From assembly GCA_002731985.1 (NCBI GenBank), contig PCCT01000065.1, positions 1-27,966 on the forward strand: a DNA stretch of 27,966 nt, written 5' to 3'. Source of the DNA: Nitrospinota bacterium (GTDB lineage: Bacteria; Nitrospinota; Nitrospinia; Nitrospinales; VA-1). The position numbers were made by a program, and so were the translations under genes. The notes below the pieces were generated by a model, which did not search any database, was not told the DNA's origin, and saw only the letters and a program-made list of their open reading frames with translations. This document shows, one piece after another, positions 15,937 through 24,256 of the stretch (position 1 is the stretch's first letter; every line of letters starts with the position of its first letter).

Positions 15937-16341
15937 ATGACACAACACATTAGGAACCCTGGTCAGCTAAAGAATTTCGGGCCACGCTATGTCGTCTTTC
16001 TGCTTTTTCTTGCCTATGCATTCAGCTTTGTAGATCGACAGATTCTATCAATCCTGTTCGAGCCCATTAAGGCTGAGTTTGACCTTAGCGATACACAGCT
16101 TGGCTTTCTTGGCGGCATCGCTTTCGCACTCACCTACTCGATCCTGGGTGTCCCTCTTGCCATGCTTGCAGACAGGCGTGGCAGAAAAGGGATCATTACT
16201 GCTTCTCTTGCCATTTTCTCTATCATGACAGCCTTTTGCGGCGCAGCAGGCAGCTTTGCAACGCTTGCTTTAGCTCGAATTGGCGTGGGAATCGGTGAGG
16301 CAGGTGTCAACCCCTCCAGTTCATCCATGATCGCCGACTGA
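15937..16341 (+). pseudogene. Truncated MFS transporter (N-terminal third)
   Basis: Starting at ATG 15937 this frame encodes 134 residues of the MFS N-terminus: a first helix with FAYxFSFVDRQ-like sequence (LAYAFSFVDRQIL), LGFLGGIAFALTYSILGVPLAMLADRRGRK with the family loop 2-3 signature, and ARIGVGIGEAGVNPSS at the fourth helix. It ends at TGA right after SSSMIAD, where full-length relatives continue for about 300 more residues. Only about four of twelve helices remain, so transport function is lost. Its top similarity in layout is to sphingolipid-transporter/spinster-like MFS proteins common next to catabolic genes. The gene is terminal in the receptor arm, and the break is 240 bases from tRNA-His. 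Confidence 0.82.
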
Positions 16342-16462
16342 AATCAGGCACAAGGCAATTACTGATGCGAAGGATGATAAGCAAAGATTCTCCATGCACA
16401 AAGATGCTCGAATGCTGGGCGTCTATGATCATGAAACACCAACCAGTCCATCCCATGAGTGA
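16331..16462 (+). pseudogene. Orphan C-terminal coding fragment fused out of frame to the MFS stump
   Basis: Frame 2 is open from 16331 to the TGA at 16460-16462 and encodes a hydrophilic, protein-like sequence including KAITDAKDDKQRFSMHKDAR and MLGVYDHETPTSP. It has no start codon and begins almost exactly where MFS similarity ends (16338). I read it as the 3' end of another gene joined by deletion to the MFS stump. I do not recognise the family. Being only about 40 codons, it could be a chance open frame. Confidence 0.35.
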
Positions 16463-16581
16463 CTCCTGAACAAGGGGTCCGGCAGTCACGGCAGGTAACT
16501 GTATAAACTACTGTATATTACCTTTATATTACCTTTTGGCGTTTTTGTGGGTGACTACTCACGCTACACACCTACGGCAAA

Positions 16582-16658
16582 TGGGGTGGACGAAGGGGAT
16601 TGAACCCTCGACCGCCGGAATCACAATCCGGAGCTCTACCAACTGAGCTACGCCCACC
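16582..16658 (-). tRNA. tRNA-His (GTG)
   Basis: The minus strand folds into a complete 77-base tRNA. The acceptor stem is GTGGGCG paired with CGTCCAC, with an extra 5' G opposite C73, the identity element of tRNA-His, and an encoded CCA. The D arm has AGCTCAGTTGGTAGAGCT. The anticodon stem is CCGGA/TCCGG with loop TTGTGAT, anticodon GTG. The T arm contains GGTTCAATCC. It closely resembles E. coli tRNA-His. It lies between the decayed end of the receptor arm and the CoA-transferase operon. Confidence 0.97.
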
Positions 16659-16694
16659 ATTGCCATGAGTAAGCAGTGTTACTACAGGGCGCGG

Positions 16695-16723
16695 ATTATA
16701 GAGAATGAGCGCAACTGTGTCAC
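16695..16723 (-). promoter_or_regulatory. Promoter of tRNA-His
   Basis: On the minus strand GTGACA (16723-16718) is followed after 17 bases by a perfect TATAAT (16700-16695). A GC-rich discriminator (CCGCGCCC) comes next, typical of stringently controlled stable-RNA promoters. The tRNA begins 36 bases after the -10 box. Confidence 0.75.
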
Positions 16724-16870
16724 CTCAAGCCAACAGTCCCCACCTGATTCCTTAGATACCAGCAGGCAGAGCGCGCGCGAGCACCAGCTTTGACCAGCAC
16801 CCCAATCAAGGATACAGTGCGCTCCGGGGAAACATGTTTGGTTCCACTTGAATGTAGAGAAGGGAAATAT

Positions 16871-18052
16871 ATGTACAGTTTGCTCACGGGAATTCGCGTG
16901 CTGGATTTTTCAGCATATGTCACTGATGTAGTAGGGTGTCACTTCGCCGACATGGGGGCTGAGGTCATCAAGGTTGAACCACCGGGACGTGGTTCCCTGT
17001 CACGCCTGGTTGAGCCGTACGTGATGCACCTGGCGCGTAATAAAAAGAGCCTCGCAATCAACCTGAAGGACGATGAGGCGAAAGCAGTCCTCGCCCGGCT
17101 GGTAAAAGAATCCGACGTCATTATCGATGCCCTGCGTTCCGGTGCGCTTGATGAACTGGGTTTTGGCTATGAAGATGTCTGCAAGCTCAACCCGAAGATC
17201 GTCTACCTTTCCGTTTCTGGCTGGGGACAAACTGGACCCTACCGACGCCTGCCCAGTCACGGTCAGTCCTTCGATACCTTTTCATCCGTAGAGCCGATAT
17301 CCTTTGAGGGCGGCGAGCCACAAAGCGTATTCAACTCAGCACACGAACTGGCGGGTCAGATGGGCTGCTCATTCGGTGTGATAGCAGCCTTGTCTGCCAT
17401 CATTAACATGCACAAAACCGGCAAGGGCGCTCATATAGATGTGAGCGAAGGCGAAGCCGGCGCCTGGTATTTTTGGTCTTCTGCCTATGACCTGTTAAAC
17501 AAGCCGGAGGAGGAGCGCAAGTTCATACCACCCAGTATCAAACAGGAAGATGCACGCACCCGCTATCGCGTCTATCCAACAAAGGATGGCTCTGCCGTCT
17601 TTCTCCAGGCCCTCGAGAAGAAATTCTGGGTAAACTTCTGCAATGCCATTGAGCGGCCTGACCTGGCTGAACGAGGCGACTGGAAATGGGGCCTCGATGC
17701 CGGTGCCTATGAAGGTGAATACGAGGAGTTGATTGAAATCTTCAAAACCAAATCACAGCAGGAGTGGATTGAGATTTTTATCGAACATGATGTTGCAGGC
17801 GGGCCAACCAACAGTCTGGTGAACCTGCTGAAGGATCCGCACTTTCTATCCCGCGAACCCTACGTTGAGGTAGACGATTTCAATACCGGCGAAAAACGGA
17901 AAATGCTGGGGATACCCGTCAAGATTAAAGGTGCTGAATTCAAACCAAACAACCCCCCCGCTTTAGGCAGAGATACCGACGAGTTGCTGAAGCAGGTTGG
18001 TTACAGTGAAAGCGAGGTGAAGGCATTTCATGAGAAAGGTCTGGTTCAATAG
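16871..18052 (+). CDS. Family III CoA-transferase-like protein (CaiB/BaiF)
   Basis: With the start at ATG 16871 (after AGAAGGGA) the protein has 393 residues. An earlier in-frame TTG at 16790 lacks a binding site. Family features are LTGIRVLDFSAYVTDVVG (5-22), the FADMGAEVIKVEPPGRG nucleotide-binding stretch (25-41), NKKSLAINLKDDEA (57-70), SGWGQTGPYRRLPSHG and the GKGAHIDVSEGEAG block. Family members move CoA between carboxylic acids or, as racemases, act on acyl-CoAs. At the position where the family usually has its catalytic Asp before a Gly-rich helix, I see AHELAGQMG (157-165). It is followed by an acyl-CoA ligase, so it probably acts on an acyl-CoA. Confidence 0.87.
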   Translation: MYSLLTGIRVLDFSAYVTDVVGCHFADMGAEVIKVEPPGRGSLSRLVEPYVMHLARNKKSLAINLKDDEAKAVLARLVKESDVIIDALRSGALDELGFGYEDVCKLNPKIVYLSVSGWGQTGPYRRLPSHGQSFDTFSSVEPISFEGGEPQSVFNSAHELAGQMGCSFGVIAALSAIINMHKTGKGAHIDVSEGEAGAWYFWSSAYDLLNKPEEERKFIPPSIKQEDARTRYRVYPTKDGSAVFLQALEKKFWVNFCNAIERPDLAERGDWKWGLDAGAYEGEYEELIEIFKTKSQQEWIEIFIEHDVAGGPTNSLVNLLKDPHFLSREPYVEVDDFNTGEKRKMLGIPVKIKGAEFKPNNPPALGRDTDELLKQVGYSESEVKAFHEKGLVQ

Positions 18053-18113
18053 CCGGGAACATTGATGAGTCAGTGCCGCGTCCTCAGGAATACTCTAATT
18101 GAGTCAGGTCGAT

Positions 18114-19823
18114 ATGAGTGAGATAACCATTCAACAGGCACAGGAGCTTCTTACCGGACCTGGCTCGCCCTTTGAAATAGAAAGCAGGACAATCCGCGGC
18201 GTTGATACCCAAACCTGGAAGAACGCCGCCGGCAGTCTTCGGGATATATTCCTTGCCACCCGCACCTTCGGCGATCGAACCTACCTGGTCTATGAAGACG
18301 AAAGGATGTCCTACGAAGAACATTTTTTTGCCGCTGCCAGACTGGCGCGGATTCTTGTTGATGACTTTGGCGTGCAAAAGGGGGACAGGGTCGCGATCGC
18401 CATGCGTAACTACCCCGAATGGCCCGTCTGTTTTTGGGCGGCGAGCCTGACTGGTGCAGTCGTTGTACCGCTCAATGCCTGGTGGACTGCAACGGAATTA
18501 AGCTATGGCCTCAGCGACTCGGGTTCAACCATATTGTTTGCAGATGGTGAGCGCATTCAAAGTCTGCAAGACCACTTTGCGGATCTTGGTCTAAACAGGA
18601 TTATTGCCGTCAGACCAGAAGACACGTTAACGGCCGGCATTGATGACTACCAGGACATTGTCGGGCAAGCCGATGGCGATGACAGGCTGCCTGATGTTGA
18701 CCTGGAACCTGAAGATGACGCGACCATATTCTATACCTCTGGCACTACCGGCAACCCAAAGGGTGCACTTGGTACTCACAGGAATATCTGCACCAACCTG
18801 GTGAGCCTGATGTACGGCGCGACGCTCACCCTCCTTCGCAAGGGAGAGGAACTGCCAGACCCGGATGCACCGCGCGAACCACTGGCCCCGCTCCTCTCCG
18901 TACCCTTTTTTCATGCAACGGGATGCCATTCAACCCTGGTTGCGAACAGCATGGCAGGCAACAAGCTCGTCATGATGCACCGCTGGAACCCTGAGCGTGC
19001 ACTTGAACTGATCGAGCGTGAAAAAATCACATCGTTCGGCGGTGTGCCTTCCATGGTCTGGCAGGTGCTTGAAAGCCCGAGCCTGGCCGGCAGGGACACA
19101 TCCTCAATTGCAGCCGTCAGTTACGGCGGCGCGCCGGCCGCACCGGAACTGGTTTCCCGTATCAACGAGCACTTTCCGCTTGCAACGCCCGGCAATGGCT
19201 ATGGACTGACCGAAACATCATCGGTCACCACCCTGAACAGTGGTGTGGACTACCTTCGCAAACCCGACAGCGTCGGGCGACCCGTGCCGGTGTGCAGCGT
19301 CAAGTTAATGGATGAACCGGGCGTGCCTACCCAACCCGGAGAAATTGGAGAGCTCTGGATCAAGGGACCCAATGTTGTTAAAGGCTACTGGAATAAACCT
19401 GAGGCCTCCACTGCCAGCTTTCAGGATGGATGGTTATTGTCCGGCGACCTGGCGCGGATCGATGAGGAAGGGTTTGTTTATATCGTTGATCGTGCCAAGG
19501 ACATGCTGATCCGCGGTGGTGAAAATATCTATTGCGTGGAAGTCGAAAATGCATTGTTTGAGCACCCTGATGTTATGGATGCGGCGGTCGTCGGCATACC
19601 GGACAAGGTACTCGGCGAGCAGGTGGGCGCGGTGGTACAACTGACTCAGGGTGCCAATGCCGATGAAGCTTCACTGCGAACATTTGTGCGGCATGACCTT
19701 GCAGCCTTCAAGGTACCGTTGCGAATTCAAATTTTATCGGCGCCCCTGCCCCGCAATGCCAATGGCAAGATCCTGAAAGCTGCGGTAAAGGAAACGTTTC
19801 TTACCTACCTGGAAGAGAGTTAG
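18114..19823 (+). CDS. Acyl-CoA synthetase (AMP-binding, class I adenylate-forming)
   Basis: From ATG 18114 the protein has 569 residues. A TTG five codons earlier is less likely, though the AGG before the ATG is only a weak binding site. Motifs are in the expected order: P-loop YTSGTTGNPKG (207-217), SYGGAPAA (336-343), GYGLTETS (362-369), SGDLARID (443-450), then the hinge VDRAKDMLIRGGENIYCVEVE and the catalytic Lys K552 in NANGKILK. It activates a carboxylic acid with ATP and joins it to CoA. The substrate (fatty, aromatic or steroid-derived acid) cannot be told. It stands 61 bases after the CoA-transferase gene, in one operon. Confidence 0.93.
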   Translation: MSEITIQQAQELLTGPGSPFEIESRTIRGVDTQTWKNAAGSLRDIFLATRTFGDRTYLVYEDERMSYEEHFFAAARLARILVDDFGVQKGDRVAIAMRNYPEWPVCFWAASLTGAVVVPLNAWWTATELSYGLSDSGSTILFADGERIQSLQDHFADLGLNRIIAVRPEDTLTAGIDDYQDIVGQADGDDRLPDVDLEPEDDATIFYTSGTTGNPKGALGTHRNICTNLVSLMYGATLTLLRKGEELPDPDAPREPLAPLLSVPFFHATGCHSTLVANSMAGNKLVMMHRWNPERALELIEREKITSFGGVPSMVWQVLESPSLAGRDTSSIAAVSYGGAPAAPELVSRINEHFPLATPGNGYGLTETSSVTTLNSGVDYLRKPDSVGRPVPVCSVKLMDEPGVPTQPGEIGELWIKGPNVVKGYWNKPEASTASFQDGWLLSGDLARIDEEGFVYIVDRAKDMLIRGGENIYCVEVENALFEHPDVMDAAVVGIPDKVLGEQVGAVVQLTQGANADEASLRTFVRHDLAAFKVPLRIQILSAPLPRNANGKILKAAVKETFLTYLEES

Positions 19824-19874
19824 CGCTGTCTCAAAAAAGCACCCGAGCACCTCATAAAACAATAAGAAGATCCC

Positions 19875-21347
19875 ATGGCAAATGAAACAGTGATATTTAT
19901 TGGCGTCACCGTCTATATGCTCATCATGCTTGGCGTTGGCGCCTATGCTTCACAGAAGACCCATTCCCTCACGGAATTTATGGTCGCCGGGCGTGGCCTG
20001 TCCCTCGGAGTCTGTTCCTTGACTGTCATCGCAACCTGGTTCGGTGGTGGCATGATGCTGGGGGGGGCCGGTGCCGCCTATGATGACGGCATGATGGGGG
20101 TGATTGAAGACCCCTGGGGCGGTGCCCTTGCTTTACTTCTGATTGGTTTTTTCTTTGCCCGTATGTTCCGGCGGCTGCGCATGACGACCGTTGTCGACTT
20201 TATGGAGCAGCGGTTCGGCAAGGTCGCTTCCTACGGCATGGCGATCACAACGCTTTTTGCCAACATCGTCTGGGTGGGCGCGATGCTGGTTGCCTTTGGT
20301 GTGGTGTTTGAGTCTCTGACCAGCATTCCACTTGAAGCAGGTATCATTGGCGGCGCTATTGTTATCTTCATTTACACTGCGGTTGGCGGCATGTGGGCTG
20401 TCGCGTTGACCGACTCCGTGCAAATGATCATTATCATGATTGGTCTGGTCGTCCTGCTGGTCACAGTGTTAGTCGATGTCGGTGGCTGGGGTACGATTTC
20501 ACCACAACTACCCGAAGACACATTTCGTATGTTGCCATTCGAGAATACAGGTGAGCAGTGGCTCAACTACCTGCGCGCCTGGACAATCATCGGGTTCGTT
20601 GATATTTCGGCACAGTCGCTATTCCAGCGCGTCGCTTCTGCTAAAAGTGAGCGGGTCGCCCAAAATGCCTTCTATATTGGCAGCGTTGGCTACCTCTGCT
20701 TTGGCATGATCCCCGTTTTCCTCGGCATCATCGGCAGCGTAACAATGCCTGGCCTGGGTGCATCGGAAGAAATCATTCCAGCCCTGGCAATTGCGCATCT
20801 GCATCCCGCCGCCATCGCCATATTTGTCGGCGCCATGCTGGCGGCAATCATGAGCACCGCAGACAGCGCGCTGCTGGCTGCGTCCAGCGTCATTGCCAAG
20901 AACGTGTTGCCGATGATTGTGCAGAACCCATCAGACAAATTATCTCTCTCGGTAGCGCGCTGGGCGATACCCGCGTGTGGAACATTCGCCATCATCGTCG
21001 CTATGAAGATTCAGGTTGTATTCGACCTGATGGTCAATTCCAATATTCTTGGTCTTGCCGCCATAATCGTACCCTTTATTCTCGGTGTCTGGTGGCCCAA
21101 GGCCAATCGTACCGGCGCCCTGTCGGCCATGGCCGCTGGCATCCTGGCCTGGGTAACAACACTGTTCGTGGCACCGGATTTACCGGCAGACTTTGTGGGA
21201 CTGGCCGCTTGCCTTGTCACCATGCTAATCGTCACGCCCCTAACGCAGAAGTTCGATCCCCCACGTGAGTTGCGCGACGGCGATGGCAATGCCGTCGACA
21301 CGAGTAACCGACTCGGTACATTGCCACTATTCGGCAGAGAACAATAA
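19875..21347 (+). CDS. Sodium:solute symporter (SSS family)
   Basis: This 490-residue, strongly hydrophobic protein has about 13 membrane segments and the LeuT-type fold of the SSS family. Family marks include FMVAGRGLSLGVCSLTVIATWFGGG near the start (seen as FMVAGRGLS and TWFGGGMMLG), a GGMWAVALTDSVQ segment in helix 5-6, and the AIMSTADSALLAASS signature of helix 8, which contributes to the Na2 site. It probably takes up a small organic acid with sodium, feeding the acyl-CoA ligase upstream. It begins 51 bases after that gene and ends 13 bases before the next, consistent with one transcript. Confidence 0.93.
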   Translation: MANETVIFIGVTVYMLIMLGVGAYASQKTHSLTEFMVAGRGLSLGVCSLTVIATWFGGGMMLGGAGAAYDDGMMGVIEDPWGGALALLLIGFFFARMFRRLRMTTVVDFMEQRFGKVASYGMAITTLFANIVWVGAMLVAFGVVFESLTSIPLEAGIIGGAIVIFIYTAVGGMWAVALTDSVQMIIIMIGLVVLLVTVLVDVGGWGTISPQLPEDTFRMLPFENTGEQWLNYLRAWTIIGFVDISAQSLFQRVASAKSERVAQNAFYIGSVGYLCFGMIPVFLGIIGSVTMPGLGASEEIIPALAIAHLHPAAIAIFVGAMLAAIMSTADSALLAASSVIAKNVLPMIVQNPSDKLSLSVARWAIPACGTFAIIVAMKIQVVFDLMVNSNILGLAAIIVPFILGVWWPKANRTGALSAMAAGILAWVTTLFVAPDLPADFVGLAACLVTMLIVTPLTQKFDPPRELRDGDGNAVDTSNRLGTLPLFGREQ

Positions 21348-21360
21348 GAGAGCAATACTG

Positions 21361-23472
21361 ATGATCCTGCGAGTAACATTTTTGATCCTGTTGTTGACTG
21401 CAAACTTCTCTGATGCACAGACGCGATTGCCTGACATCACCCAGGATGGCATCACCATCCGGGAAACCTGGATCACGCTGCCCGACGGGGTACGCCTGGC
21501 TGCAAGCCTGTTTGTTCCAGCAGATAGTTCACCGGATGCACGCCTTCCGGTACTACTTGAATACCTCCCCTACCGTAAAGATGAATCACGCAGCAATCGG
21601 TTTGGCCTCTTTTCATACTTTGTTAAACAGGGTTACGTGGTCGCACGTGTGGACATGCGCGGTACCGGCACCAGCGAAGGCATGCTCATAGAATACGAAT
21701 ACACGGACCAGGAACAGGAAGATGGCGAAATCGTTATAGACTGGCTGTCAAAACAACCCTGGTCGAATGGCAATGTCGGTATGTTCGGCGTTTCCTGGGG
21801 TGCATTCAACTCGATTCAAATGGCGATGCGCAACCCACCGGCACTGAAGGCAATCCTCGCTCACCAGGGCACCGATGATATTTACAGGGACGACGTGCAC
21901 TTCATGGATGGCATGATGCATGTTGATTCCTACGAAGTTGGCGTAGACATAGCCAATGTCCTGCCACGTCCGCCTGACTACCTTATTGATGATGCCTATT
22001 TCACTGAGCGCTTCGATACCAAACCCTGGATGATGATCTTCAAAAACCAGCAGCACGATGGCCCCTTCTGGAATCGCGCCTCACTGGATACGGATTACAG
22101 CAGGATCAAGATTCCAACCTTTGTCATGGGGGGCTGGTATGACGGTTACCGGGACAGTGTCCCGCGCATGCTCGAGAATTTGTCTGCGCCGGTAAAGGGC
22201 CTGATCGGACCCTGGGCACACACCTGGCCAAATGACCCCTACCCCATGCCGGGCATAGAATGGCGACGGGAAGCAGTGCGCTGGTTCGACCATTGGTTGA
22301 AGGGTGAAGATACGGGTGTCATGGATGAGCCACGCTTTGCGGTCTATGTCAGGAACTGGCACCCACCGGGTGTTGTCGAGACGGCACCCGGCTTTTGGCG
22401 CTGGGAGGATGGTTGGCCCGTCAAGCGCACCAAACATACGCCCATGTATCCGCAGGACAACCATACATTGTCGGCAACACCGGCAGAAAACCCTTCCGCG
22501 CACAAGCTGAGGTATGTGCCGACCGTCGGCGTTGAAGCCGGTGGCAATGTCAGCTGGTGGGGTGACTTTCCCTATGATCAGCGTGGCACAGATGCCTATA
22601 GCCTGGCATATGATTCCGCACCCTTGGATAAAGACACAGAGATCCTCGGTTTTCCGCGCGCTGTATTGAATGTGTCAGCGGATGCACCGGCTGCGAACTG
22701 GTTTGTTCGTGTATCTGACATTTCACCCGATGGCACCGTTACCCAGGTTGCTGGTGGCGGACTTAAGAGTGCACACCGGGACTCTGCTGAAAAGCCCGTT
22801 GCGCTGGTCCCGGGTGAAGAGTTTACCCTCGAATATGACCTTCACTTCACATCATGGATCTTCCCCAGGGGGCACCGTATTCGTATCGCGATTAACAATG
22901 CCATGTGGCCGATGATCTGGCCAACCCCCTATCCCATGACAACAACAACGCGCATTGGTGGCCGCAATGCCTCACATGTGACGCTGCCCATCATTCCACC
23001 CAAAGACTCATCAGAAAATCTATCAAAAGATTCGTCAGCACACGATGATGGGCCAGAATTTGCTGCGATTGTACCCAGCCCGAGCTTGCCCGGATACGAG
23101 GCTCTGCCGGTCGCTGATACCACCGTGTCCGGGTATGCTGAGGTGAAAAGTATTGAACGCAATCCACTGACGGCAACCACGGTCATTCGAATGCCGGGTG
23201 ATGACGGCTCTGTGTACCCCTGGGCAACGATCTACTACTCAGAGGACCTGACGCACGAGGTAAATGACAATACGCCAGCACTTGCCAGCGCCCTGGGCAA
23301 GGCAAGCTATCGAATCGTGCAGGGGGAACGGGAACTGACCCTCAGCTGTGATCTTGTATGGCGCAGTGATGCGAAGTTTTTCCACTATGAGTACGCCCGC
23401 CGCCTGCATGAGAACGGCGAGTTGCTGCGGGAGAAAACCTGGACCGACAAGATTCCACGAAATCATCACTAG
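21361..23472 (+). CDS. Secreted CocE/NonD-family hydrolase (X-Pro dipeptidyl-peptidase S15 type)
   Basis: The start at ATG 21361, after AAGAGAG, gives 703 residues with a signal peptide ending near FSDAQ (20). A longer in-frame start at 21265 would overlap the symporter and hide the signal peptide. The catalytic triad of the CocE/S15 fold is visible: S145 in GVSWGAF, D261 in GGWYDGYRD and H287 in GPWAHTWP. ARVDMRGTGTSEG (95-107) is the family core motif. The C-terminal jelly-roll domain includes FTLEYDLHFTSWIFPRGHRI. Relatives hydrolyse esters, acylated antibiotics or X-Pro peptides. A periplasmic esterase that frees an acid for the neighbouring symporter and CoA ligase fits the context. Confidence 0.9.
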   Translation: MILRVTFLILLLTANFSDAQTRLPDITQDGITIRETWITLPDGVRLAASLFVPADSSPDARLPVLLEYLPYRKDESRSNRFGLFSYFVKQGYVVARVDMRGTGTSEGMLIEYEYTDQEQEDGEIVIDWLSKQPWSNGNVGMFGVSWGAFNSIQMAMRNPPALKAILAHQGTDDIYRDDVHFMDGMMHVDSYEVGVDIANVLPRPPDYLIDDAYFTERFDTKPWMMIFKNQQHDGPFWNRASLDTDYSRIKIPTFVMGGWYDGYRDSVPRMLENLSAPVKGLIGPWAHTWPNDPYPMPGIEWRREAVRWFDHWLKGEDTGVMDEPRFAVYVRNWHPPGVVETAPGFWRWEDGWPVKRTKHTPMYPQDNHTLSATPAENPSAHKLRYVPTVGVEAGGNVSWWGDFPYDQRGTDAYSLAYDSAPLDKDTEILGFPRAVLNVSADAPAANWFVRVSDISPDGTVTQVAGGGLKSAHRDSAEKPVALVPGEEFTLEYDLHFTSWIFPRGHRIRIAINNAMWPMIWPTPYPMTTTTRIGGRNASHVTLPIIPPKDSSENLSKDSSAHDDGPEFAAIVPSPSLPGYEALPVADTTVSGYAEVKSIERNPLTATTVIRMPGDDGSVYPWATIYYSEDLTHEVNDNTPALASALGKASYRIVQGERELTLSCDLVWRSDAKFFHYEYARRLHENGELLREKTWTDKIPRNHH

Positions 23473-23573
23473 CAACGTTTTGGGGATTGTTTCAAAAAAT
23501 CGCTAAAGGGTACGACGCGCAAGTTTCTCCCTGGTCGAAATACAAGTAGGCAACAATGTCTTCGGAGGTAAAT

Positions 23574-24203
23574 ATGAAAGTACTGGTTATCGGAGCAAAC
23601 GGGAACACCGCGACGAGGGTTGTCAGACGATTGGCCGAAGGCAGCCACGACCCGGTTGCAATGATCAGAAACCCGGTGCACCGCGACAAGTTTGACAAGC
23701 TGTGCGTGCCAACGGTTCTGGCGGACCTTGAGTACCCGATTGATCATGCCGTGCAGGGATGTGACGCCATCATCTTTGCGGCAGGCTCAGGTGGCAAGAC
23801 CGGTAAAGACAAGACTGTACTGATCGATCATATTGGTGCGATCCGCACAATGGTCGCAGCGCAGGTGCATGGCGTTCGCCGGTATATCATGCTGAGCTCG
23901 ATCAATAATGATATTAACAGCCAATCACCCATTGCACATTATCACCGCGCCAAGGCACACGCTGATAATCACCTTGTCGGGACCGACCTCGACTACACGA
24001 TAGTCTGCCCCGGCGGCCTGACTGACGAACCCGGTACGGACCTCGTGTCCGTAAGTTTAAAGCTTCAGGGAAAAGGAATGACGTCCCGTGAAAATCTGGC
24101 AGCGGCCCTGGTTGCATGCCTTGATCTTGACCTCAGCATAGGAAAATCATTTAGTCTGCTGGACGGTGATATGCCAACGGCTGATGCACTGAGCGCCCTA
24201 TAG
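23574..24203 (+). CDS. Atypical SDR, NAD(P)H-binding protein
   Basis: The start at ATG 23574 is set by a strong GGAGG seven bases upstream; an in-frame ATG at 23556 lacks one. The 209-residue protein opens with the nucleotide-binding loop MKVLVIGANGNTATRVV. It shows IIFAAGSGGKTG after the fourth strand, the YIMLSSINN strand, and a Tyr-Lys pair (Y123 and K127, YHRAK). It belongs to the SDR_a5/BVR-B-like group of small NAD(P)-binding proteins, whose substrates are usually unknown. It is the last gene of the plus-strand operon, about 100 bases after the hydrolase. Confidence 0.88.
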   Translation: MKVLVIGANGNTATRVVRRLAEGSHDPVAMIRNPVHRDKFDKLCVPTVLADLEYPIDHAVQGCDAIIFAAGSGGKTGKDKTVLIDHIGAIRTMVAAQVHGVRRYIMLSSINNDINSQSPIAHYHRAKAHADNHLVGTDLDYTIVCPGGLTDEPGTDLVSVSLKLQGKGMTSRENLAAALVACLDLDLSIGKSFSLLDGDMPTADALSAL

Positions 24204-24256
24204 CCTGGTGATAGAACTAAACCTGCTGCACCTCAAACTTACAAGGCAAGCCAGCC

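Noticed and set aside
16790..16817. TTGACC with ATACAG 16 bases later, as promoter of the CoA-transferase operon
   Set aside because: The -35 is good but the -10 matches consensus poorly, so I could not support it as a feature.
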